Assembly: GCA_964393615.1 (NCBI GenBank)
Contig: CAYMUR010000011.1
Span: 1-64,000 of the forward strand
From: CAYMUR01 sp964393615
Lineage (GTDB): Bacteria > Planctomycetota > Planctomycetia > Pirellulales > Pirellulaceae
Direction of reading: 5' to 3'
Length of the DNA stretch: 64,000 bases
The notes beneath the pieces are model-generated. The model was not told the DNA's origin, ran no database searches, and was given only the letters and a program-made list of their open reading frames with translations. The translations under genes and the position numbers were made by a program. Shown here in pieces: positions 23,388-32,555 of this stretch; within the stretch, counting starts at the first letter, position 1, and every line of letters begins with the position of its first letter.

Positions 23388-24461
23388 TTGCAAATAAAAA
23401 AAAACAGCAGCCCACCCCCGGACTATTTTTCCCGGCGTATTCAGCTCCGTCTTTTGATGCTTGTGGGATTATTGGTGATGACTGTCATGGCCACAAACGA
23501 AGCACGGAAACCCCACAACTGGTATTGGCTTTGGGCCGCTGAGGAGAATGCGAGCGATTTGTCCGAGGCGGCGCAAAATGCCAACATGGATCATACGGTC
23601 GATACTCGTTTGCTCGCAGGCAGTCCGCGCCGAGAGGGGCCAGCTGACGCATTTCGCGCTTTGCCCTATACCCGTCAGGCGGGCGAAAGCATTGTGGATG
23701 AGGCCGTGTATTTTTCTGGCGTGGATCACGAAGCTTTGCTCGCTATCCAAAACGATCGTCCACTTCGTGCCGCGGAACGAAAATCCTGGTTTAACCTGTG
23801 GCATGTTTTGAGTGAGAATGACGAGCAGACTTTACGTTCAAATTCGACAGGACCTGTCGGTTTTGTCCAATTGTTCAAGCAACCAAAAGTATATCATGGG
23901 CGTTTGGTGGATTTCAGCGGCACGGTCCGTGCTGTCCATCGAGTCGAGATGCCACCCAATGATCGGGGCCTTGATGCATATTATGTATGTTGGCTAAGGC
24001 CCATGGGAGGAGCGAATTCGCCCATGGTCGTTTACTCCCTGGCGTTGCCTCCCGATTTTCCGACCGGAGAAAACATACGCGAAGTTGTGAGCGTGACTGG
24101 TTTTTTTTTCAAAAGAATGGCATACCTGGCAAAAGATGGAAGCCGGACGGTTCCCCTGATTCAGTCCAAGACGCTGCATTGGCAGCATTTTGTGACAACG
24201 TCCGAAATGGCTGACGGCAAACGATTGGGGAAAGGAACAAGGAGCACCCTGGTTGGCTTGGCTTTGCTGGGCTCGCTAGTCTTGGGGATTGTAGTAGCGG
24301 TTGGTGTTTATTGGTTAAGTGTCAGGCCATGGCCATCACGTTCTTTGACTCCGGCGTCCCAAGCCACGTCAGCGCAGATAGCCAAGCTGAGTGAAGTGAA
24401 CGTCATGCCAGACACCAAGGAAATGTTGCGGCGACTAGCCGACCATGAAAGCTCAACGTGA
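23388..24461 (+). CDS. Membrane protein of unknown function, shares a repeated domain with the next gene
   Basis: About 357 residues. It has an N-terminal membrane segment (LRLLMLVGLLVMTVMA), an extracytoplasmic region, a ~110-residue domain at roughly 165-275 (from RLVDFSGTVRAVHRV through GLDAYYVCWL and GFFFKRMAYL to LIQSKTLHW), and a second membrane helix (LVGLALLGSLVLGIVVAVGVYWL). TTG 23388 is preferred because GGGAGG at 23374-23379 lies 8 bases upstream; a GTG at 23379 overlaps that site. The 3' end overlaps the next start by 4 bases (GTGA), implying translational coupling. I do not recognise the family; a beta-barrel (OB-like) fold is only a guess from the strand pattern. Confidence 0.65.
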   Translation: MQIKKNSSPPPDYFSRRIQLRLLMLVGLLVMTVMATNEARKPHNWYWLWAAEENASDLSEAAQNANMDHTVDTRLLAGSPRREGPADAFRALPYTRQAGESIVDEAVYFSGVDHEALLAIQNDRPLRAAERKSWFNLWHVLSENDEQTLRSNSTGPVGFVQLFKQPKVYHGRLVDFSGTVRAVHRVEMPPNDRGLDAYYVCWLRPMGGANSPMVVYSLALPPDFPTGENIREVVSVTGFFFKRMAYLAKDGSRTVPLIQSKTLHWQHFVTTSEMADGKRLGKGTRSTLVGLALLGSLVLGIVVAVGVYWLSVRPWPSRSLTPASQATSAQIAKLSEVNVMPDTKEMLRRLADHESST

Positions 24462-25945
24462 CGATACACAGAACCTCAGTAAACGGTGATTGTCGATCAG
24501 GCAAAATTCTCGAAGCCCGGTGGCTCATTTGGGGTAGTTTGGGTTTACTGGTCTGTTGTTCCATGGCAACAGCGCAATCGCCTTCACTTACCAACTCGAT
24601 GCGTGAGCTGTTGACAACCTCTAGTGTCCGCGATGAGCAATGGATTCAGATCGAAGATCGAACCCTGATGTCCAGTACCGACAATCGAGTTCTATTGCAG
24701 CTGCTCTTTCGCCTTCCACAGGTAAGTTTGCAAAGTGTTGAAAACTGGGCTTTGCCGGTTGACTTTCTCAAGATTGGCGAAAACCCTGATGCTTGTCGAG
24801 GTTCGATTTACCGGGTCGTCGGTCGCGCGGTCCGAGTGATGGCGATCACTGTTTCGACTGAAAAAGCAGAACAATGGGGATTGGAGGAATATTACCGCTT
24901 GGAAATCATTATGGATGAAAGTCAACCGCATGTTGTCGTTTATGCGAGATCCATTCCGCATGGTTGGTTGGGAATTGCTAGGCAGGGTGGGGTGATTGAT
25001 ACACCGGTCATGGCCGAAGCAGTATTTCTGAAACTGGGTCCGAATGTCGGTGAAACCATTGTGCCTATCTTTGTTGCATCAAGTATTGCTTGGCATCCTT
25101 CCCAGCCTGATCTGGCATTAGGTGTCACGGAATCACATGTCCTGCTGGCTAGATTTGGCATGGATTTGAGGTTGCTGGATAGTGTGCGTGATCGACAGGG
25201 ACTTGTGGCGGAGGAACGGGAAGGTTTTTACCAGCTATTGGCTGCCGTTAGTCAGGTAGACCGTTCAGAATTGTTTCGTCGAGTAAAACAGGACACAGAA
25301 CTACGCCAGATTTTAGATGAGCAGGAGTATCCACAGCAGAGAGGAGAATTGGTCGCTTTGACCGGTAATGCCAAACGAATCGTGCGGATCGCCATTGAAG
25401 CCCAAGACATTCGGGAGCGGTTAGGCATCGATCACTATTATGAGATAAATCTCTTCGTTGATGAAAGTGTTCAGTTAAAACGTTGGGTAGACGATACAGA
25501 ACCGATGCACTATGCGCGTTATCCCGTGGTATGTTGCGCACGAAAGCTGCCACCAGGCATGCCGGAGGGGGATGAGATTAATGAAGCCGTACGAATCGCT
25601 GGTTTCTTTTTCAAGCTGTATGCTTACGAAACAGAATTCACAAACGCCCAAGCAGGCCAGCCGCGTCAAATGAGCCCACTCCTGATTACGTCGGAACCGG
25701 TATGGTATCCTCGTCCGTCGTCATCCAGATCTGGTTGGGAACTTGTTTTGGGCTTGGGGTTTGTGGCACTTGTTGTGACGGTGTGGTTAGTCGTTTGGCG
25801 CTTGAATCGACAAGACCGGCGGTTTAAACAAACGATGCGGGAGCGAAAATACGAACGCTCACAAGAGATACCATGGGACCATGTCCTGCCAGATCCAGAA
25901 CCGAGAGAGGTAGGGCCTCGTCAAGAACGTAGCCAAGGCGATTGA
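24458..25945 (+). CDS. Exported membrane protein of unknown function with two copies of the neighbour's domain
   Basis: A 495-residue protein. A signal or anchor segment (WLIWGSLGLLVCCSMATAQ) is followed by two copies of the domain seen once in the upstream gene: ~96-215 (RGSIYRVVGRAVRV, GLEEYYRLEIIM) and ~285-420 (RGELVALTGNAKRI, GIDHYYEINLFV, RIAGFFFKLYAY). A C-terminal helix (WELVLGLGFVALVVTVWLVVWRL) and a charged cytoplasmic tail complete it. The GTG start sits inside the upstream stop. Function unknown; two related, coupled, membrane-anchored proteins suggest a heteromeric complex (inference). Confidence 0.65.
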   Translation: MTIHRTSVNGDCRSGKILEARWLIWGSLGLLVCCSMATAQSPSLTNSMRELLTTSSVRDEQWIQIEDRTLMSSTDNRVLLQLLFRLPQVSLQSVENWALPVDFLKIGENPDACRGSIYRVVGRAVRVMAITVSTEKAEQWGLEEYYRLEIIMDESQPHVVVYARSIPHGWLGIARQGGVIDTPVMAEAVFLKLGPNVGETIVPIFVASSIAWHPSQPDLALGVTESHVLLARFGMDLRLLDSVRDRQGLVAEEREGFYQLLAAVSQVDRSELFRRVKQDTELRQILDEQEYPQQRGELVALTGNAKRIVRIAIEAQDIRERLGIDHYYEINLFVDESVQLKRWVDDTEPMHYARYPVVCCARKLPPGMPEGDEINEAVRIAGFFFKLYAYETEFTNAQAGQPRQMSPLLITSEPVWYPRPSSSRSGWELVLGLGFVALVVTVWLVVWRLNRQDRRFKQTMRERKYERSQEIPWDHVLPDPEPREVGPRQERSQGD

Positions 25946-26020
25946 CTCATGGGCGAAACTTGCCACGAACGGTTCCTGCGAATCGGTCTCGGTGGCAGAC
26001 CAGTACGGTGCGGCTCTTGA

Positions 26021-27103
<1,083 letters not shown>

Positions 27104-27262
27104 AAATCTTTTTCCTTGCGCTGGTGATTTTTTTTGGGAAAGCGGCGGTGGAGTGCTGGTAGTGCTGACATTGACAGGAAGCGAGGACTGTTTTACAGTT
27201 CTCGACTTGATCGGTGATATTGGTACAAGTTACGAGCAAACCTTTACATTTCCCCACTTAAT

Positions 27263-28054
27263 ATGAACCGCATACAGCCATGGACTATGGATGACACCGA
27301 TGTCATTCCTTCGCCGCATTGTGATGTTGAGGAGGCACGCGTTCAATTAGGACAGAATGGTCGCGGTGCGCACGCTCTTTTTGCACCGTTACATTATGAG
27401 CCTAACTATGCCTATCCGTTATTAATCTGGTTACATGGGCCGGGTGACAACGAAAGACAGCTTATGCGGGTGATGCCGCTGATCAGTATGCGGAATTATG
27501 TTGCCGTCGCACCGCAGGCGACTTTAAGCGAATCACGCAGAGATTTAACGGTGAAAACCTATGATTGGGCTGAAGGCGAGACGCATACAAGTCTTGCAGA
27601 ACAGCGGGTTTTTCATTGTATCGATGTAGCGCGTCAAAAATATGAGATTGCCAATCACCGTATTTTTATCGCTGGCTGTCAGGAAGGCGGTACGATGGCG
27701 TTGCGTCTCGGCATGAAATTTCCACGACGATTTGCCGGCGCTGCTTGCCTGGGTGGAGCCTTTCCGACGGGGAATCATCCTTTGAATCAATTGCATGACA
27801 TTCGCGAGTTGCCGTTGTTGATAGGGCATGGTCGCGATAGTGAAAAATATAAATTGGATCAACTCTGCAGTGATTTACGATTGTTCCACACGGCTGGACT
27901 TAAAGTAACGATTCGCCAGTATCCTTGTGGCGATGATATCACTACTGCCATGCTATCGGACCTTAATGTGTGGATGATGGAGTTGGTGACCGGCCATTCA
28001 ATAGTCAGTCCCAGTGTTTCGGGTGGTCCTCAACAACTGGGCGAACTTAACTAG
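27263..28054 (+). CDS. Alpha/beta-hydrolase-fold protein lacking the catalytic serine
   Basis: A 263-residue protein with the carboxylesterase/phospholipase layout: oxyanion-type LLIWLHGPGDNE at ~53-64, a nucleophile-elbow segment IAGCQEGGTMAL at 136-147, and LLIGHGRDSEKY. Where the family has GxSxGG it reads GCQEGG, so Gln140 replaces Ser (codon 27680-27682). The usual C-terminal His position (YPxGH-like) reads YPCGDDI. Two of three catalytic residues therefore appear absent, suggesting a non-catalytic or repurposed protein. No signal peptide, so probably cytoplasmic. Confidence 0.7.
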   Translation: MNRIQPWTMDDTDVIPSPHCDVEEARVQLGQNGRGAHALFAPLHYEPNYAYPLLIWLHGPGDNERQLMRVMPLISMRNYVAVAPQATLSESRRDLTVKTYDWAEGETHTSLAEQRVFHCIDVARQKYEIANHRIFIAGCQEGGTMALRLGMKFPRRFAGAACLGGAFPTGNHPLNQLHDIRELPLLIGHGRDSEKYKLDQLCSDLRLFHTAGLKVTIRQYPCGDDITTAMLSDLNVWMMELVTGHSIVSPSVSGGPQQLGELN

Positions 28055-28534
28055 GTTGTCGATTCTCACTGGTTAAGTGGGCTTGTCCGTGTGATCTGCT
28101 GGCGGATGGCCACTCTTCTTATGAATTCGGTGTAGGGCAGGTATGTAAATATTGCATGGTCACTTTGAGTGGGGCCATCAATACAACATTGACACTGTTT
28201 CTCAGTTTCTGTAGAAAATCCCCGCTTATCTCCTTTAGCCTGTCTGGCCCAATTCGCGGGTAAAGGTCACATCACTCACGGGCATGGCTGAAGGTATTTC
28301 CGTTGTAAACACATCCGTAGTGTTCCAAATAAGATTGTAGTTTTCTGAGATAATACGATGCTGGCTCGTCAGTTTACGTACTGGGCAAAAATGTTCCTTT
28401 GTAAAGTACTCACATTCAAGCATTCCGGACTTGGCGTCATACGGTTGAAAAGTAGAAATCACGATCTGAAGTTGTCGGTTCATTTTTTTGAATCAGATTT
28501 TAGCGGATTAATCACGTAGACAAGCATTTGGAAG
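28055..28534. other. Intergenic region before the flagellar cluster
   Basis: 480 bp that must contain the promoter of the flagellar cluster's first gene. A minus-strand frame (28235-28483, 82 residues) is open but has no Shine-Dalgarno sequence, no recognisable motif and no partner gene, so I do not call it. I found no sigma-54 or clear sigma-70 promoter. Confidence 0.4.
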
Positions 28535-31096
28535 ATGGCTAAACAGCAGGCAACAAACAGAGCTGAAACGGAAGATATCACAAAGACCCGCTGGCGTTGG
28601 TCTCCACACGGACTGTTGTCTGCAGTGGTTGAGTGGATATGTTGTTACCGGTTAATGACGGTGCTACTTGTTGTGGCACTAGTGGCTGGTGTTTCTGTTT
28701 CGTGGCTGATGCTTGACGGTGTGTGGCTGGGGCGGGCTCTTTTGGCAGGTCGCGGCGCCACGCTTGACGAAGCTTTGCGGCTGTTGGATGAACGATCTTT
28801 GGGGAAGGCCCGTGATCTTGTCAAGAACCTGGCGGAAAATCATCAGTTGTCGGATGGTGAATTAACGGGTCCGGCCTTTGTCCTGGGGGCTGTTGCAGCT
28901 TACGAAGCGGATTTCCACAAAGACTCGCAGTTTCGTGCTCGTTTGTACGTCCCTGCGGCAAAATATTTGGGCGTTTCTCGAGGGGCTGGTTTTCCAGCAG
29001 GTCGTGAAGCAGAGGGAATGTTTTTGCTGGGGAGGAGTCTCTATTACAGTCGCCAGCAGGCCGAAAGTTTACTTGTTTTGCAAGAAGCGTTGTCGCTGAA
29101 TAGTCCCTATGCGGCAGAAATCCACGAATTGCTCGCCCGTCTTCACTACCAGGGGGTCAGTCCTGACCTGGGGTTGGCTTTGCAGCATATTCGTCAGTGT
29201 CTGGAAAGCAGGCACCTTTCTGCGGAAGAGCGTGATGAGTGCTTGTTGTTACAAAGTCATATTTTGTTGGAGATGGGTGACGGCGCTGCAAGTAGCAACG
29301 TGTTGGCAGGAATGAGCAGCGCGGAGCAGGTCCGTGCGGAGTCATTCATCGTGCAAGGGTGTGTGTCGTTGCGTGAAGGAGATGCAACGGTTCAGCAGCA
29401 GGGGGCTAGCTCACGAAAAGTGTCAGACGGTTGTTACAGTGATGCGTTGAACTCATTTCGCCAGGTGCAGGTTTCCCGGTCGGTGCCCGAAAGGTCGGCA
29501 CGACGATCGGCTTATTTGATGGGGGTCGCTTACCGAAAGCTCGGAGATCTTCGGGCTGCCCAGGAGCAGTTTGGGAGAGTCGTCGAAAAATATGGTCCGT
29601 CAGGAGAGGCAGTGATCGCCGCACTTGAAAAGGCCGAGGTGTTGTCCCGTTTGCAGCAGCATGAAGAGGCGATTAAGGCTTATCGAGAGGCGTTGCTGAT
29701 GGCCGGGCCAGGCGAGACCTTTGAAAACGATTGGGTTTCGCTCAGTCATTTTGTGGCACGTGTTCAAACGGCGTATGAGGATAATGTTTCAGCAAAACGT
29801 TATTCACAAGCAGTATTACTAGCTAAGTCTTTGTCCCTGGTCGTTTTGCCGAGTCATTCGCTGTTGCTTTTGGCGGACGCTCAGCAGGCTTGGGTTGGTG
29901 CGATGTCCGACGAAGTGGATCGGCTTTCTCACTTTGAATCAGCAGAACTGAGGCAAAGCGTAGCTGAATTGCAACGCGAGCTGGGTGCGACCTATGAGCG
30001 ATTGGCACGTTTTCGATTTGCGACACGAGAGTATCCGCAGGATGTTTTACGAAGTGCAGAGGCGTTTCTGGCGGCGGGTGATTTTGCAGCTGCGGAACGG
30101 CAATATCGGGAGTATTTACAAGGTGAACCGACCGCACGGCGTGGCAATGCGCTGGTAGGACTGGGACGCTCCTTGATGTCGTTAGGCCGTCTGGAAGAGG
30201 CGGTTATTTACTTTCGTGAATGTGTTGATTTTCATGGTAAAGATCCGGCGATTTATCGTGCGCGCTTATTTTGTGCTGAGGCACTTGTGCGACAAGGTAG
30301 GGCTGGCGAGGCAAGAGATCTCCTTGACGCGAATCTTTTTCGCAGTGATTTGACGCCAGAGAGTACCGAGTGGAGGGACTCGTTGTTTGATTTGGGGCAC
30401 ATTAGTTATGAGGGGGGTAGTTCTGTTATTGACTCAGTTTCAGCGCAGTTGTTGGGCGTCATGGACACAGCGGTTGTTGAGAAGCAGGTAGAGGGACTTG
30501 AACGCCGCCACAAAAGCTTGCAACAGGCTGTTCGTTATTTGGGAGAGGCGGTGGAGCGTTATCCATCTTCGCCTCGCTCGGTTCCGGCCAGATATGAAAT
30601 GGCTGAAGCTTATCGGTTGTCGACCAGGTTGCCCGAGTTCAAGGCTGTTTTGACTTCGATTGATGAGGTGCGGGTTGCCTTGCGGCAGGAAGTTTTACGG
30701 TACCTTGGGAGGTCGTTGGAAGTTTACGTGGCTCTGATTGACGATTTAGAGGCGAAGCAGGTTCACGGTGCATTGAGTGAGTTGGAGCAACGGGTTCAGC
30801 GCAATTGTTATTTTGGTCGAGGTTACGTTCTTAGTGACATGGGCCGTAGCGAGGATGCCATCACGGCGCTTCTGGATGTCAGCGGTCGTTACCGGAGACG
30901 CCCAGAAACGATTGAGGTCTTCGTTGAAATAGCTGGTTGCTACAGGCGGCTTGATCGGCACGAAAAAGCGAGGGGGGTTTTGGAGCAGGCAAGGGAGTTA
31001 CTTGGTCGCATGGGTCCCGAAGTGGAATTGCAGGAGACGACCCGGTATTCCCATGAAGAATGGATTGAGTATCTGGACTGGATGGCCACGCTATAA
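28535..31096 (+). CDS. Membrane-anchored TPR protein at the head of the flagellar cluster
   Basis: An 853-residue protein with a basic cytoplasmic N-terminus, one membrane helix (MTVLLVVALVAGVSVSWLML, ~40-60) and about 780 residues of TPR-like helices (for example AEGMFLLGRSLYYSRQQAESLLVLQEAL and GLGRSLMSLGRLEEAVIYFRECV). The topology places the repeats outside the cytoplasm. It is the first gene of a co-directional run leading into the flagellar regulators, with an 11-bp gap to the next gene. It has no counterpart in the enteric flagellar set; a periplasmic assembly or scaffold role is inference. ATG 28535 follows GGAA. Confidence 0.72.
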   Translation: MAKQQATNRAETEDITKTRWRWSPHGLLSAVVEWICCYRLMTVLLVVALVAGVSVSWLMLDGVWLGRALLAGRGATLDEALRLLDERSLGKARDLVKNLAENHQLSDGELTGPAFVLGAVAAYEADFHKDSQFRARLYVPAAKYLGVSRGAGFPAGREAEGMFLLGRSLYYSRQQAESLLVLQEALSLNSPYAAEIHELLARLHYQGVSPDLGLALQHIRQCLESRHLSAEERDECLLLQSHILLEMGDGAASSNVLAGMSSAEQVRAESFIVQGCVSLREGDATVQQQGASSRKVSDGCYSDALNSFRQVQVSRSVPERSARRSAYLMGVAYRKLGDLRAAQEQFGRVVEKYGPSGEAVIAALEKAEVLSRLQQHEEAIKAYREALLMAGPGETFENDWVSLSHFVARVQTAYEDNVSAKRYSQAVLLAKSLSLVVLPSHSLLLLADAQQAWVGAMSDEVDRLSHFESAELRQSVAELQRELGATYERLARFRFATREYPQDVLRSAEAFLAAGDFAAAERQYREYLQGEPTARRGNALVGLGRSLMSLGRLEEAVIYFRECVDFHGKDPAIYRARLFCAEALVRQGRAGEARDLLDANLFRSDLTPESTEWRDSLFDLGHISYEGGSSVIDSVSAQLLGVMDTAVVEKQVEGLERRHKSLQQAVRYLGEAVERYPSSPRSVPARYEMAEAYRLSTRLPEFKAVLTSIDEVRVALRQEVLRYLGRSLEVYVALIDDLEAKQVHGALSELEQRVQRNCYFGRGYVLSDMGRSEDAITALLDVSGRYRRRPETIEVFVEIAGCYRRLDRHEKARGVLEQARELLGRMGPEVELQETTRYSHEEWIEYLDWMATL

Positions 31097-31106
31097 ACTT
31101 TTTTTG

Positions 31107-31574
31107 ATGATGCCCATGACACATTCACTTACATTGGATACAGATAGTTTGGCGGACCTGATTGACCACAAGAGTCAGGCTTTGGCGCAGTTGTTAGAGT
31201 TGTCACGTCGTCAGGCGGGTTTCATTGCAGAAGGCGATTTGGCCTCATTGTTGACGTTGTTGTCAGCAAAGCAGAAGTTGCTCCAACGAGTACAGGAGAT
31301 GGAGCGGATGCTTGACCCCTTTCGGGGCCAGGACCCTGAAAAGAGGGTGTGGCGTTCGGCAGAGATGCGTCAACAAGTTGCGGAGAGCGCAAAGCATTGT
31401 GAAATGTTAGTGGCAGAGGTAATGGCTCTCGAAGAGCAAGGCGAAGCAGAAATGGTAAGGCGACGCGACAGGGCGGCAGATCACTTGCAGGTCGTGGCGC
31501 AGGCATCGCATGTTAGAAGCTCGTATTTAAGTGAAATAGCTAACCGAAAAAATCGTTTTGACGTAGTACAGTGA
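31107..31574 (+). CDS. FlgN-like coiled-coil protein (putative flagellar export chaperone)
   Basis: About 155 residues, almost wholly helical. The N-terminal part (SLADLIDHKSQALAQLLELSRRQAGFIAEGDLASLLTLLSAKQKLL) follows the FlgN pattern of a helix ending in a short 'aaGDxxxLxxLlxxKqxLl' motif. FlgN chaperones hook-filament junction proteins to the export gate. The frame stays open upstream into the TPR gene, but the start must be one of ATG 31107, 31110 or 31116. Its stop is 9 bp before the kinase start. Identification rests on pattern and position only. Confidence 0.55.
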   Translation: MMPMTHSLTLDTDSLADLIDHKSQALAQLLELSRRQAGFIAEGDLASLLTLLSAKQKLLQRVQEMERMLDPFRGQDPEKRVWRSAEMRQQVAESAKHCEMLVAEVMALEEQGEAEMVRRRDRAADHLQVVAQASHVRSSYLSEIANRKNRFDVVQ

Positions 31575-31583
31575 GGTGACGTA

Positions 31584-32555
31584 ATGGGCACTGGTCATTT
31601 ATCAGATCCGCAGAGCCTGGCAGATGCAAATGTTGTTGCTGCGAGCGACCTGGCTGCCAATCCCAGTCAGGTTGATTTGGAACGCATTTTGGTGGCGTGG
31701 AATGCTGCAACCGAAAAGTTGCAGCAGACGCATCGCACGTTGCGCGATGAAGTCAAGCGTCTAACCGATGAATTGGAGATTAAAAATCGTGAATTAGCTC
31801 GGAAAAACCGGCTTGCCGATTTGGGGCAAATGGCCTCGCATATCGCGCACGAAGTTCGTAACAGTTTAATGCCTATTACGCTTTATTCCAGTTTGTTACG
31901 CCGAGGTCTCGTGTCCGAGGATGCAGGTGTGGACATTCTTGATAAGTTGGACGCTGGGCTAAAGTCTCTCGATTCTACGGTGAATGATTTGCTGCATTTT
32001 ACCAGCGAGCGGGAACCGCAGGTGTCCGACTTTTCGTTGTACGAATTGTCTAAAGAGGTCTGTTTTTCGCTGGCACCACAGTGTGAGGCGCAAGAGATTG
32101 AAGTGAGAATTGGCTTGGCGCCGGATCTGCGAGTACATGCGGACCAAGAGATGTTACGACGTGCCTTGTTGAATCTTGTTTTGAATTCACTGGAGGCCAT
32201 GCCTGGTGGTGGCTGTTTGGAGATCACGGGGGAAGTGACTTCGCGCGGAACGGAGTTGGTTGTCTGTGATTCTGGTCCGGGTGTCGCTTGTGAAGATCAG
32301 TCGCAGTTATTTGAGCCGTTTTACACTACGAAGTGTACGGGGACGGGTCTGGGGCTGGCGATCGTAGAGCGGATTATGGCTGCCCATGGTGGAGTGGTTG
32401 GCGTGCGAAATGTGGAGCCGCAGGGAGCTGTCTTTTCGCTGGTGATTCCCGTGGATTGTGGGGAGAATTTGGGTGGCAGTGTGGTCGGTATTTCGCAGAT
32501 TACTGCCACGGGCGTTGGTGCTGTTCTTCCTTCGGAACGAAAGGCGGTCGCATGA
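31584..32555 (+). CDS. Cytoplasmic sensor histidine kinase of the flagellar cluster (FlgS/FleS-like)
   Basis: A 323-residue kinase. The N-terminal ~75 residues are coiled coil with no membrane helix. HisKA follows with phospho-acceptor His89 in HIAHEVRNS, then a HATPase domain with N-box (LLNLVLNSLEAMPGGG), G1 box (VVCDSGPGV), F box (LFEPFYTTK) and G2 box (GTGLGLAIVERIM). It overlaps the response-regulator start by 4 bases (ATGA), so the two are a translationally coupled pair. By analogy with FlgS/FlgR and FleS/FleR it should phosphorylate the next gene's product to switch on sigma-54-dependent flagellar genes. The stimulus is unknown. Ribosome site GAGGTGA at 31573-31579. Confidence 0.87.
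   Translation: MGTGHLSDPQSLADANVVAASDLAANPSQVDLERILVAWNAATEKLQQTHRTLRDEVKRLTDELEIKNRELARKNRLADLGQMASHIAHEVRNSLMPITLYSSLLRRGLVSEDAGVDILDKLDAGLKSLDSTVNDLLHFTSEREPQVSDFSLYELSKEVCFSLAPQCEAQEIEVRIGLAPDLRVHADQEMLRRALLNLVLNSLEAMPGGGCLEITGEVTSRGTELVVCDSGPGVACEDQSQLFEPFYTTKCTGTGLGLAIVERIMAAHGGVVGVRNVEPQGAVFSLVIPVDCGENLGGSVVGISQITATGVGAVLPSERKAVA

Noticed and set aside
28235..28483. 82-residue minus-strand ORF before the flagellar cluster
   Set aside because: No ribosome site, motif or partner gene; could be chance.
30003..30025. TTGGCACG inside the 28535 TPR gene
   Set aside because: No TTGC at the required spacing.
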